A stretch of DNA of 64,000 nucleotides from CAWIMX01 sp963837345 (lineage in GTDB: Bacteria; Acidobacteriota; Vicinamibacteria; Vicinamibacterales; CAVVIG01), in NCBI GenBank assembly GCA_963837345.1, contig CAWIMX010000002.1, positions 434,001-498,000 of the forward strand, given 5' to 3'. This document shows positions 49,642-58,834 of this stretch, in pieces. The stretch's first letter is position 1, and the number at the start of each line of letters is the position of its first letter. A program made the translations under genes and the position numbers. The notes beneath the pieces are model-generated. The model saw only the letters and a list, made by a program, of their open reading frames with translations. It was not told the DNA's origin and ran no database searches.

Positions 49642-50969
49642 GTCATCACCGGGAGCGTCACGGCCACCGTCGTCCCCACGTCATTGACGCTCTGAATGTT
49701 CAGCGATCCTCCGTGATCGGCGACGATGCGCTCGACGATGGCGAGGCCGAGGCCGCTGCCGCCGCCCTGGGCGTCGCGACCGCGCTGGAACTTCTGGCGC
49801 ACGCGCTGGATCTCCTGCTGCGGGATGCCGACGCCGTGATCGGACACCGTGAGCGTGATGGTGCGGGTGTCCTGCCGCGCGGTGATCGACAGATAGCGCC
49901 GGCCCTTCGAGTACCTGATGGCGTTGTCGATGAGGTTGTTCAGCATCAACCCGAGCGCCGTCGGATCGCCGCGTATCACGGGGAGGTTGTCGGGGACGTC
50001 GATGTCCAGCTCGAATCGCCCGTCCTTGAGGTTGAGCGCGAACTCCTGCAGGGCCTGGTCGACCACGGTGTCGATGGCGACGGCCTCGAACGTGTACACG
50101 TCGGCCACGTCGGTGATGCGCGCGTACGCGAGCAGGTTGTCGACGAGGCGCGACAGCCGACCCGCCTCGCGGATGCCCATCTGCGCGTATTCTCGGGACA
50201 TGTCGAGCGTGCTCCGCCTGGACGCCATCGTCTCGCTGATCGCGCGGAGGTTGGCGATGGGCGTCTTGAGCTCATGGGTGACGGCCGACACGAAGTCGGC
50301 GCGCATCTCGCCGAGCCGCGCGTTGGTGCGGGCGGCCTTGAGGCTGAGGACGATCCCGGCCGTCAGCGCCACGGCCATCACCATCGCGACGCCGAGCGTG
50401 CGGCGCGCGCCCCGCTCCGCCACCCCCAGCGTCGGGTCCTGGAGCGCGGAGGCGACGGCCGTCCACGACGCGATGGCGAGGTCTTTCGGCGGGTCGATCG
50501 CCACGCCGATCGGATCGAAGAACGCGAGGGGAAAGCGCCGCCGCCCCTGGGGGGCCCGCTCGAGTGCCGGCATCGTGATCCCGTGCTCGACGACTGGCGC
50601 GCTCTCGTCGTCGAGCACGACGAACTGCACGCCGCCGTCGCTGCCTTCAATCTGTGCGACCTGTTCGGCGATCTCGCCGAAATAGTACTCGCGCGCCCAC
50701 TGGAGGTTCACCAGGAAGCCGAGCGCGCCCGCCGGGCTTTCGTCGAGCGCGTCGGTGTACGACAGCAGGGCCACCACCTGGTAGCGCGAGCCGTCGATCG
50801 TCACTTCGAAAATCGAGAAGCGGCGCGCCTGCCAGGCGTCCTGCATGACGCGGGCGATGAGCCGTCTGCCGACCGCGGGTTCGTGGCCGACGACCACGGG
50901 GAACGGCTGTTGCTGTGCCACGTCGGGCAGCCAGGAGGGATGGCGTTCCGCCCGGGTGTAGAAGACCAC
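49638..50969 (-). CDS. Sensor histidine kinase, N-terminally truncated
   Basis: About 443 residues remain: a Cache-like extracytoplasmic region (ARRFSIFEVTIDGSRYQVVAL), one transmembrane helix (TLGVAMVMAVALTAGIVLSL), HisKA (FVSAVTHELKTPIANLRAIS) and HATPase (NNLIDNAIRYS, HGVGIP, GSGLGLAIV). The first transmembrane helix expected before the sensor domain is absent. The open frame continues a few codons past the GTG at 50969 and then meets, at ~50985, the equally truncated receptor fragment on the other strand. The gene may thus be non-functional or misassembled here. Confidence 0.8.
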   Translation of the reverse strand: MVFYTRAERHPSWLPDVAQQQPFPVVVGHEPAVGRRLIARVMQDAWQARRFSIFEVTIDGSRYQVVALLSYTDALDESPAGALGFLVNLQWAREYYFGEIAEQVAQIEGSDGGVQFVVLDDESAPVVEHGITMPALERAPQGRRRFPLAFFDPIGVAIDPPKDLAIASWTAVASALQDPTLGVAERGARRTLGVAMVMAVALTAGIVLSLKAARTNARLGEMRADFVSAVTHELKTPIANLRAISETMASRRSTLDMSREYAQMGIREAGRLSRLVDNLLAYARITDVADVYTFEAVAIDTVVDQALQEFALNLKDGRFELDIDVPDNLPVIRGDPTALGLMLNNLIDNAIRYSKGRRYLSITARQDTRTITLTVSDHGVGIPQQEIQRVRQKFQRGRDAQGGGSGLGLAIVERIVADHGGSLNIQSVNDVGTTVAVTLPVMT

Positions 50970-50984
50970 GTCCTCGGGCGGCCG

Positions 50985-51501
50985 GCAGGTGGACGACCAC
51001 TGCTACACGGTCGACATTCCGAACCAGCCGGCCGGCATTTCGGGAAGCCAGCTGTCCGGCGGACCGTTCTGTCGGATCGTGACCTCGTGGGCGCACCTCG
51101 CCGACTTCCGGCTGCGGGGCAGCGTGCCGATCAGGGGCGGGTTCACGGGCAGCCTCATCTACCGGAACACGCCCGGCGCGGAAGAGTCGGCGAATCTGAC
51201 GGTCACGTCGGCGCAGGTCCGGTTCATCGATCCCTCGCGGACGGCGCTCACCAGCGCGCAGTCGGTGCCGCTCTACGCGCCGAACTCGGTCTACGGCGCG
51301 CGGTTTCAGCAGCTGGACGTGGCCGTGAACAAGACGTTCAACGTCGGCTGGGGCCGGCTGCGCACGGCGTTCGACGTCTACAATCTGCTCAACTCGAATT
51401 CCGTGGAAACCGTCAACGCGACGTATGGTTCGAGCTGGCTGAAACCGACATCGTTCCTCGATGCACGGCTGGCGCGCATTACGGCCACCATCGAGTTCTA
51501 A
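50985..51501 (+). pseudogene. C-terminal fragment of a TonB-dependent receptor
   Basis: About 170 residues of receptor barrel: HLADFRLRGSVPIRGGFTGS, PLYAPNSVYGARFQQLDVAV, RLRTAFDVYNLLNSNSVET and a terminal TATIEF with the Phe typical of barrel ends. The signal peptide, plug and about three quarters of the barrel are missing. The break coincides with the truncated start of the divergent kinase gene. Confidence 0.8.
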
Positions 51502-51530
51502 TCGCGTCGTCGGGTTCTCGAGGAGGCAGA

Positions 51531-51902
51531 ATGAAGCGAGTGCTGGTCTTGACGGTCGCCGTCGCCCTGGTTCAATCCTCGGTCGCGTTTGCGGGCGACG
51601 GACTGCTGGCGTCGGCGACGCGGGTGGCGCGCGCGATCGCGCAGACGCCGGCAGCGTCGACCGCCGATCGGTCCCGGGCATCGGCGGTCTCGCCCGGTTC
51701 GACGCCCGCGGCCCTCGGGCAGGCTGGCGGGCCCGTCCTGGCCCAGCAGGCCCCTGGCCTCGAGGCGAGCGGCATGGGCAAGGGCAGGAAGATCATGATC
51801 GCCGTGGCTGCGGCCGTCGGGTTTGCCGCCACGGCGTATGCCATCGACCATCACGTCGAGGACAATACCCTTTCGAGCCACGGTCTGCGTCAGGACTACT
51901 GA
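51531..51902 (+). CDS. Small exported or membrane-anchored protein of unknown function
   Basis: A 123-residue protein with a signal peptide (MKRVLVLTVAVALVQSSVAFA), a Pro/Ala/Ser-rich linker and a second hydrophobic segment (RKIMIAVAAAVGFAATAYA) before HHVEDNTLSSHG. I recognise this layout from small proteins that follow acidobacterial receptor genes, but no domain is named. AGGAGG lies 7 nt before the ATG, 29 nt after the receptor stop, so it was probably cotranscribed with the receptor. Confidence 0.65.
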   Translation: MKRVLVLTVAVALVQSSVAFAGDGLLASATRVARAIAQTPAASTADRSRASAVSPGSTPAALGQAGGPVLAQQAPGLEASGMGKGRKIMIAVAAAVGFAATAYAIDHHVEDNTLSSHGLRQDY

Positions 51903-52014
51903 CCCGCCGGAGCCCGGCCGCGCGGGTTTATAATCGGCGGCATCCGGCGTCCCGCCGGATCCGCGCGGCAGCTCGGTTTCCGTCGCGACGTGGCGCGTCT
52001 GCGGCTCAGGGCGC

Positions 52015-53405
52015 ATGCCGGCGCCGCGCATTCAGGTACTCGTGACCCGGCCACGATACCGACGTCGCTCGCCCAGCACCGGCCTGCTCATCGGCCTCCT
52101 CGTCACTCTGGTGGCGGTGGTCGCCGACGCCTGGTACGTGACCCGACAGATCCGCGGCCTCCAGTCGCTGCAAGCCAACCTGACCGACCGCAACCGCAAA
52201 GACTCGCTCCAGCTGCTCCGCATCCAGAACGATCTGAATCAGATCGGTCTGGCCATGCGCGACATGCTCGACGGCGACGAGCCGTACGCGCTGAGCGCCT
52301 GGTCCGCGCAGTTCGATCGTATTCGCCACGATCTGGACGATGCGTTGCGGCTGGAAGAGGAGGCGGCGGTCACGAGCCGCACGCCGGAACAGCGGCAGTA
52401 CCTCAGCGAGTCGGTGACGCGCTTCTGGAGCGCCGCCGACCGAATCTTCGCGACGGCCCGGGACGGCCGCGACGCGGAGGCGCGCGACGAGGTGCGGCTG
52501 TCGCTCCAGGCGCGACAGGCGGCGTTGAGCACGGCGGTGGCCCGGCTGCTCGTCGGGAACAATGCCGCCGAGGACGAGACGGCCAATCAGGTGCAGGCGA
52601 TCTATCGCCGGGTGCAGCGGCAAGTCTACTGGTTCGTCGCGGCCACGCTCCTCGGGGTTCTCCTGACCAGCGGATATGTGATTCGTTCGAACCGACGGCT
52701 GTTTGCGGAGCTGGCGTCGCTGTCCGACGAGCGCCAGGATCTCGCGCAGCGCCTGATTAGCGCGCGGGAATCGACGCTCCGCGAGATCGCGCGGGAGCTG
52801 CACGACGAGCTCGGGCAGGTGCTGACCGCGATTGGATCGATGGTCGGGCGGGTCGCGCGCCAGGTGCCGGTCGGCTCGCCCGCCCAGGCCGACCTGCGCG
52901 AAGTCAGGGAAATTGCGCAGACGGCGCTCGACAACGTGCGCAGCCTGTCGCAGACGCTGCATCCCTCGGCGCTCGAGCAGGCGGGACTGGCGGCCACCAT
53001 CGACTGGTACGTCTCGACGGTCGAGCGCCATGCCGGCCTCGACCTGGAGTACGAGCGCAGCGGCCTGGTTCGCCCGATCGACAGCGGCGTCGGCATCCAC
53101 GTGTATCGCGTTCTCCAGGAGGCGCTCAACAACGTCGTGCGCCATTCGGGCGCACCGGCGGGCATGGGTTCGTCTCGCGGTTCGAGCCGACGGGCGTCGA
53201 TCTGGAGATCGAGGACCGGGGCTGCGGCATGAGCCCGGATCCGCCGCGACGCGGTCTCGGGATCGTCGGCATGCGCGAGCGGGCGGCGCTGGTCGGCGGG
53301 ACGATCGCGTTCGAGCGACCGAGCCAGGGCGGGACGCGCGTGCGTCTGCATGTGCCGCTCGAGCCATTGGAGACCGACGGGGGGGTGACCGCGCGTGCCG
53401 GCTGA
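52015..53405 (+). CDS. NarL-type sensor histidine kinase, two frameshifts near the HATPase start
   Basis: About 463 residues once two extra G bases at ~53160 and ~53180 are removed. Two transmembrane helices (TGLLIGLLVTLVAVVADAWY and YWFVAATLLGVLLTSGYVI) bracket a helical CHASE3-like sensor. The HisKA_3 dimerisation box LREIARELHDELGQVLTAIG holds the phosphoacceptor His. The HATPase has LNNVVRHSGAPA, AWVRLA, LEIEDRGCGM and GLGIVGMRERAALVGG. Its stop lies 11 nt inside the regulator gene, so both are coupled. Confidence 0.83.
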
Positions 53406-54037
53406 CGAGCGCATCACCGTGCTCCTCGCCGACGACCACGCGCTCGTGCGCCGCGGGTTCCGCCGGATCCTCGAGGACGATCCAGGCATCGTGGTGGTCG
53501 GCGAGGCAAGCGACGGACACGAGGCCGTCCGCATGGCGCGCGAGCTGCAGCCGCGCGTCGTCGTGATGGACTGTGCGATGCCGGGCGCCACCGGCCTCGC
53601 GGCTACGCGCGACATCCTTCGCGAGCGGCGCGACGCCGTGGTGCTGATGCTGAGCATGCACGACGAAGAGACGCTCGTGCGGCAGGCCCTGGACGCCGGC
53701 GCGCGGGGCTATCTCCTCAAGAGCGCGCTCGATCTCGACCTGGCCCAGGCCGTGCGGCGGGCCGCTGCGGGCGAAACGGTGCTCGACCCGGCGCTGGTGC
53801 GGGTGGAAGCCGCCGGGCTGAAGGGCGATCAGCGGCTCGGCGCTCACGCCGCGGGAGCTGGAGGTGCTCCAGCTGATTTGTGCCGGCCGCTCCAATCGCC
53901 AGATCGCCGCGGAGCTCGACCTCAGCGCGAACACGGTCGCAGTGCACCGCGCGAACATCATGAACGCGCTCGGTCTCCACAAGACCGCCGAGCTGGTGTT
54001 ATACGCGATTCGCCACGGGCTGGTGACGCTCCCGTGA
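53395..54037 (+). CDS. LuxR/NarL-family response regulator, one frameshift
   Basis: About 213 residues. Receiver: VLLADDHALVRRGFRRIL, phosphoacceptor in RVVVMDCAMPGATG, and Lys in GYLLKSALDLD. The frame shifts once near 53815-53830; the HTH then reads SALTPRELEVLQLICAGRSN and RQIAAELDLSANTVAVHRAN. Start is GTG 53395 overlapping the kinase by 11 nt. The stop TGA overlaps the next gene's GTG (GTGA at 54034-54037), linking it to the CRTAC1 gene. Confidence 0.84.
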
Positions 54038-55740
54038 ACCGCCGCGCGTTTCTCGGCGGCATCGGAGCCGGCGCTGGCGTCGCTCGCCGGTTCGCCGTGT
54101 CTCGCGCGCCGCGGCGCGGCCGCTCGGCATGCGATTCGTCGACGTCACCGCCCGGTCCGGCCTGGCGTTCCGCCACAACAGCGGCGCGTACGGCGGCAAG
54201 CTGCTGCCGGAGACGATGGGAGCCGGCTGCGCGTTCCTCGACTACGACGCCGACGGCTGGCAGGACATCCTGCTCGTGAACGGCATGGACTGGCCCGGCC
54301 ACGCGCGCGGCCGATCGACGCTGCGGCCTCTACCGCAACAACCGCGACGGCACGTTCACGGACGTCACGAAGGCGGCCGGACTCGACATCGAGCTGTACG
54401 GCATGGGCGTGGCCGTCGGCGACTGGAACAACGACGGATTTCCCGACGTGTTCGTGACCTGCGTGGGTCAGAACCGCCTGTTCCGCAACACCGGCACGGG
54501 GCGCGTTCGTGGACGTGACGCGCTCGAGCGGCCTCGACGGCCGACAAGCGTTCAGCACGTCGGCGACCTGGGTCGACATCGATCGAGACGGACGCCTCGA
54601 CCTGTTCGTCTGCAACTACGTGAAGTGGTCGGCCGAGCACGACGTCTTCTGCAGCCTCGACGGCCGGCGAGAAGTCGTACTGCACGCCCGAAGCGTACCG
54701 CGGCGAGACGTGCTGGCTGTTCCGCAACAACGGCGACGGCACGTTCACGGACATCACGGCCACGAGCGGCGTGTTCGATACGAGCTCGAAGTCGCTCGGC
54801 GTCGTGGCCGTCGACGTCGACCGGGACGGCTGGCCGGACCTGTTCGTCGCGAACGACACGCAGCCGAACAAGCTGTATCGCAATCAGCGGGACGGCACGT
54901 TCCGGGAGGGCGCGGTCGAGGCGGGCCTGGCCTTCGATCGCGGACGGCAAGGCGCGCGCGGGGATGGGCGTGGACGCCGGCGATCTCGATGGCTCGGGAC
55001 GTCCGACGCTCGCTGATCACCAACTTCGACAACGAGATGATCGGGCTGTACCGCCCCGCAGGCGGCGGCGCTCTACGAGGACGCCGCGACGGCGGCGGGC
55101 ATCGGCCGGCCGTCGCGCAGCACGCTCGGCTTCGGTTGCGTGTTCGCGGACGTCGAATCTCGACGGCGCGCTCGATCTGATCGTGGCCAACGGGCACATC
55201 GACGACACCGTGCGGAACATCCGCGGGAACGTCGGCTACGCGCAGCCGCCGCACCTGTTCATGAACCAGGGCGACGGCACGTTCCGCGGACATGGCGGCC
55301 GACGCCGGGACGCGACTTCGCGCGTCCTGTGGTCGGCCGCGGTCTGGCGTGCGGCGATTTCGATCGCGACGGCGACCTCGACCTGCTCATGACGACGAAC
55401 AATGGTCCGGCGCGGCTGTTCCGCAACGATCGGATCCGTCGGCAACCGCAGCATTCGCTTTCGTCTGGTGGGCACGACCTCGAATCGCGACGCGATCGGG
55501 GCGACGGTGCGCATCGTCGCCGGCGGGGTGGCCGCAGTCGAGGGTCGTGAAGGGCGCGTCGAGCTACCTGTCGCAATCGGAGCTGCCGGTGACGTTCGGC
55601 GTCGGCCGCGGACACCGAGGTGCGAGCAGGTTGTCGTCACCTGGCCGAACGGGCGCACCGAGGAATTCACGACCGTGGCGTCCGGCGCGGCTTACACGTG
55701 CACCGAAGGTCGAGGCATCGCCCTGGACTATCGCGTCTGA
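54034..55740 (+). CDS. CRTAC1-like protein (FG-GAP/VCBS repeats, ASPIC/UnbV domain), heavily frameshifted
   Basis: A complete ~560-residue protein can be followed through about ten frame changes. A twin-arginine-like start (NRRAFLGGIGAGAG) leads to FVDVTARSGLAFRHNSG, repeated calcium-binding FG-GAP blades (FLDYDADGWQDILLVNG, VGDWNNDGFPDVFVTC, VDVDRDGWPDLFVANDTQP, CGDFDRDGDLDLLMTTN) and the ASPIC/UnbV tail (TSNRDAIGATVRIVAGG, VVVTWPNGRTEEFTTVASGA). Breaks lie near 54110, 54305, 54500, 54665, 54945, 55010, 55070, 55150, 55290 and 55440. Removing one base in several restores the motif, which argues for sequence error. Likely an extracytoplasmic beta-propeller of unknown ligand. Confidence 0.78.
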
Positions 55741-55793
55741 CGGGTTGCAGCGTCCCGGCGCTCCGGGATCGTGCATCGTCGCACGCCGCGCCG

Positions 55794-55799
55794 TAGAAT
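55794..55799 (+). promoter_or_regulatory. -10-like hexamer TAGAAT, predicted leaderless start
   Basis: TAGAAT ends 6 nt before the ATG at 55806, which would place the transcription start at the start codon itself. No ribosome-binding site is present. Confidence 0.45.
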
Positions 55800-55805
55800 G
55801 TGCGC

Positions 55806-57134
55806 ATGCAGCAGTACGTCAACCGCGTCGTCGATCTCCTGGCCCCGGACGTCAATCAGCTCGTGAACATGACGGTGGATGCGGCGCGCCGGACGGTGCT
55901 CCGCGGCGACGCCACCGCCGTGCGCGCGATCGACGGGTCGTTTGCGATCGTCGCCTGGGAAGGCGTCACCGTCCGCCTGGCGCGTTCGCTGGATCGCCCC
56001 ATGCGCTACTTCCTCGCGAAGCGCCACGAGGGACCGGCTCTCTACGTCGCGGATCGCATCGACGCGCTGCACGAGGCCCTGCAGCGCGATGGCCTCGACG
56101 CCCAGTTTCATCCCAGCTATACGCGGATGGTCCCGGCGCACCACGTCGTCGAGCTCGCCCTGGTCGGATGTCCGGATCCGGATCCGTCCTACACGCGGTT
56201 CTTCACGCCGAACCGCGAAGATCTTCCGCCCGATCTCGACGAGATCGGCCGGCGGTACATCGGAGCGCTCGCAGCCGAGATCGCGAAGTGGCTCGGCGGC
56301 ATTCAGACCGCCCGTCCGGACGCGCCGATCGGCGTCGCATTCTCCGGCGGCATCGACAGCGGCTCGGTGTTCCTGGTGGTCTACCATGTGATGCGCACGC
56401 TCGGGCTGTCGCCGTCGCGGCTGAAGGCCTTCGTGCTGAACCTGGGGCAGGGGCCCGATCTGGACCAGGCGCGCCGGTTCCTCTCCGCCACCGGCCTGTC
56501 GCTATTTCTCGAGGAGATCGAGGCGTCGCCCGAGGATCTCGACGTGGACGAGACGGTCCGTGTCATCGAAGACTACAAGCCGCTCGACGTCGAATGCGCG
56601 GCGATGGCGCTCCGGCTGTGCCGGGGGATTCGCGAGCGGTATCCCGACTGGCGGGATCTTGCGGACGGCGACGGCGGCGACGAGAATCTGAAGGACTATC
56701 CGATCGAAGAGAACCCCGAGCTCACGATCCGCAGCGTCGTCAACAACCTGATGCTGTACCAGGAAGGCTGGGGCGTCGGCCGGATCAAACACTCCCTCAC
56801 CTACAGCGGCGGATTGAGCCGGAGCTGCGTGCGGACGTACGCGCCCGCGAGACGGTACGGATTCAGGGGATTCAGTCCCTTCACGCGGCCGGCCGTCGTC
56901 GAGGTCGCGGAAGGCATTCCGTTCGCCGGATTGACGCAGTACGACGTGCCGGCGCTTTATGCTCTCAAGGGCGAGATCGTCCGGCGCGGCGTGAAGGCGC
57001 TCACGGGTGTCGACATGCCGGTCTTTCCGAAGCGGCGGTTCCAGCACGGCGCCGTGCCCGCCTCCGTCATGCGCAGCCGGCTCGGCGGCGGGGAAGCCGA
57101 CTATCGGCGGTTGTTCCACGCGCTGTACGCGTAG
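55806..57134 (+). CDS. Asparagine-synthetase-like amidotransferase/adenylating enzyme
   Basis: A 442-residue protein. The C-terminal two thirds are an asparagine-synthetase domain: the ATP-pyrophosphatase loop VAFSGGIDSGSV at residues ~178-189, then LADGDGGDENLKDYP and FSPFTRPAVVEVAEGIPF. The N-terminal domain (AIDGSFAIVAWEGVTVRLARS, ALYVADRIDALHEAL) is Ntn-hydrolase-like but the catalytic N-terminal Cys is missing, so glutamine hydrolysis is unlikely. Relatives form amides or lactams (for example beta-lactam synthetase) by activating a carboxylate with ATP. It starts at ATG 55806 and opens the cluster running to the right edge. Confidence 0.82.
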   Translation: MQQYVNRVVDLLAPDVNQLVNMTVDAARRTVLRGDATAVRAIDGSFAIVAWEGVTVRLARSLDRPMRYFLAKRHEGPALYVADRIDALHEALQRDGLDAQFHPSYTRMVPAHHVVELALVGCPDPDPSYTRFFTPNREDLPPDLDEIGRRYIGALAAEIAKWLGGIQTARPDAPIGVAFSGGIDSGSVFLVVYHVMRTLGLSPSRLKAFVLNLGQGPDLDQARRFLSATGLSLFLEEIEASPEDLDVDETVRVIEDYKPLDVECAAMALRLCRGIRERYPDWRDLADGDGGDENLKDYPIEENPELTIRSVVNNLMLYQEGWGVGRIKHSLTYSGGLSRSCVRTYAPARRYGFRGFSPFTRPAVVEVAEGIPFAGLTQYDVPALYALKGEIVRRGVKALTGVDMPVFPKRRFQHGAVPASVMRSRLGGGEADYRRLFHALYA

Positions 57135-57140
57135 TCCGGA

Positions 57141-57734
57141 CTAGACCGTGGCCGGCGCGCGCGTCGGGGCCCGCTCGCGGTCCCATGCGCACGTGCAGGT
57201 CTGCGTCGCGGCTTCTGACGCGGTCGGGAACATGTGGTAGTACATCGCCACCACCATCGGAATGAACACCGCCGTGTTGTAGAAGAGATGGAGCTCGACC
57301 CGCGGCACCCAGAGCTGCAGCAGGCTGGTCGGCACCGGGCGGCCGGCGAGATAGTGTCCCGTTTGGGCCTGCACGAACAGCAGCAGGTGTTCGATGTGAT
57401 GGAAGAACTGGATGGCAAACGCCGCGTCCCACCAGCGCCGCGACGCGCCTGTGAAGCCCGGCCGCAGGATCCACAGCCCGACGAGCATCGTGAGCGCGTA
57501 GCCGTAGTGCAGCGATTCGGTCTGCATGAGCCACGGGTAGAAATAGCCGAGGAATCCTCTGGCCTCGGCCACGGGCCAGCCGAGCATGTAGACCTGCACT
57601 GCCTGGAACAGGTGCTCGGCCCAGTGCGCCAGAACGATGATCACATACACCTGGAGCGCGAGCTCGTGGCCGCGCCCGTTCAGCGTCTCCGACCATCCTC
57701 CGGCGTCGCGCCCGTCGTCGTGCATCGCGTTCAC
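57141..57734 (-). CDS. His-rich integral membrane protein of unknown function
   Basis: A 197-residue protein with about five transmembrane helices. His-containing helices stand out: YVIIVLAHWAEHLFQAVQVY, AFAIQFFHHIEHLLLFVQAQ and VPRVELHLFYNTAVFIPMVV, plus SLHYGYALTMLVGLW. The paired H-x3-H spacing suggests a haem- or metal-binding membrane protein. I cannot assign a family. Start is GTG 57734 because AGGAGG lies 6 nt upstream. It is convergent with the asparagine-synthetase-like gene (6 nt between stops) and divergent from the radical SAM gene. Confidence 0.65.
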   Translation of the reverse strand: MNAMHDDGRDAGGWSETLNGRGHELALQVYVIIVLAHWAEHLFQAVQVYMLGWPVAEARGFLGYFYPWLMQTESLHYGYALTMLVGLWILRPGFTGASRRWWDAAFAIQFFHHIEHLLLFVQAQTGHYLAGRPVPTSLLQLWVPRVELHLFYNTAVFIPMVVAMYYHMFPTASEAATQTCTCAWDRERAPTRAPATV

Positions 57735-57829
57735 GGTTCGCCTCCTCGGCCTCACTGGGCTGCGCCCTCTCGGCGAGCGCGGTAGTATAGGCGCGGCGCC
57801 GACGGTGCCGGCAATCGTACAAAGACACT

Positions 57830-58834
57830 ATGGCGGCTTATCCTCTGCGGAGCGCCGATCGCGACGCATTCGTCCTGGATCGGCGCGGATCGCGGCCCGC
57901 GCACGATCCGTGGCGGTATCAGGATCTGATCGTCGAGGAGGAGCGCACCGAGACCGGCTCGATCGAACCGGTGGCCACGGTGGTCGTCACCGGCCGCGAA
58001 TGTCCGTGGCGCTGCGTCATGTGCGATCTCTGGCGCGGCACGACCGAGGCGGAGACGCCTCGAGGCGCGGTCGCCGCTCAGGTCAGGGACGCGAGGCGCA
58101 GCCTCCAAGCGGCGGGACACGCGGTTCGTCGCATGAAACTCTACAACGCAGGCAGCTTCTTCGACGGTCGGGCCGTCCCCGAGTCGGACTATGCCGAGAT
58201 TGCCGAGGCTGTCACCGGCCTCGACCGGCTCATCGTCGAGTCGCATCCCTCGCTCATCGGGCGGCGCGTCGATCGATTCCTGAACGAGCTGGATCGGCAC
58301 GCAACCGGCCGCCCGGCCCGCCTGGAGGTGGCCATGGGCCTCGAGACGGCCCATCCCGTGGCGCTCGAGCGGCTCCACAAGAAGATGTCGCTCGAGTCGT
58401 TCGCCACGGCCGCAGGGTCCCTCGTGGCCCGGGGCGTCGGGCTGCGGGTCTTTCTGCTGATCGGGCCTCCATTCGTCCACGACGACGACCAGGCGCGGTG
58501 GTTGATGCGGTCAATGGCCTATGCGATCGCGTGCGGCGCGTCGGTGGTGTCGCTCATCCCCACGCGGTCTGGCAACGGCGCGATGGAAGCGCTCGCGGCT
58601 CAGGGGCTGTTTCGCGAGCCGACGATCGAGGACGTCGAACGCCTCGGCGAGCTCGCCTTGTCGCACGCGTGCGGGCGCGCGCGCGTCTTCGTCGACCTCT
58701 GGGGCTTCGATCGGCTCGCGCGGTGTCCCGCCTGCCGGGACGCACGCCGCACGCGCCTGGCCGACCAGAACCGCGAGCAGCGCCCGCACGCGGCGCTGCG
58801 ATGCGGGCAGTGCGGCGGGCGGCCGGAAGAATGA
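57830..58834 (+). CDS. Radical SAM protein resembling archaeosine-synthase subunit RaSEA
   Basis: A 334-residue protein. The cluster motif is VTGRECPWRCVMCDLWRG at ~58-75 (CX3CX2C). Downstream, MKLYNAGSFFDGRAVPESDY and IVESHPSLI are the segments that mark the RaSEA/Elp3-like (TIGR01210-type) class. A C-terminal Cys set (ARCPACRDAR and LRCGQCGG) forms a zinc-ribbon-like pair. In Archaea RaSEA converts lysine-modified preQ0 in tRNA to archaeosine; bacterial homologues are of unknown function. The stop overlaps the next gene (ATGA), so it is coupled to the flavin enzyme. Confidence 0.8.
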   Translation: MAAYPLRSADRDAFVLDRRGSRPAHDPWRYQDLIVEEERTETGSIEPVATVVVTGRECPWRCVMCDLWRGTTEAETPRGAVAAQVRDARRSLQAAGHAVRRMKLYNAGSFFDGRAVPESDYAEIAEAVTGLDRLIVESHPSLIGRRVDRFLNELDRHATGRPARLEVAMGLETAHPVALERLHKKMSLESFATAAGSLVARGVGLRVFLLIGPPFVHDDDQARWLMRSMAYAIACGASVVSLIPTRSGNGAMEALAAQGLFREPTIEDVERLGELALSHACGRARVFVDLWGFDRLARCPACRDARRTRLADQNREQRPHAALRCGQCGGRPEE

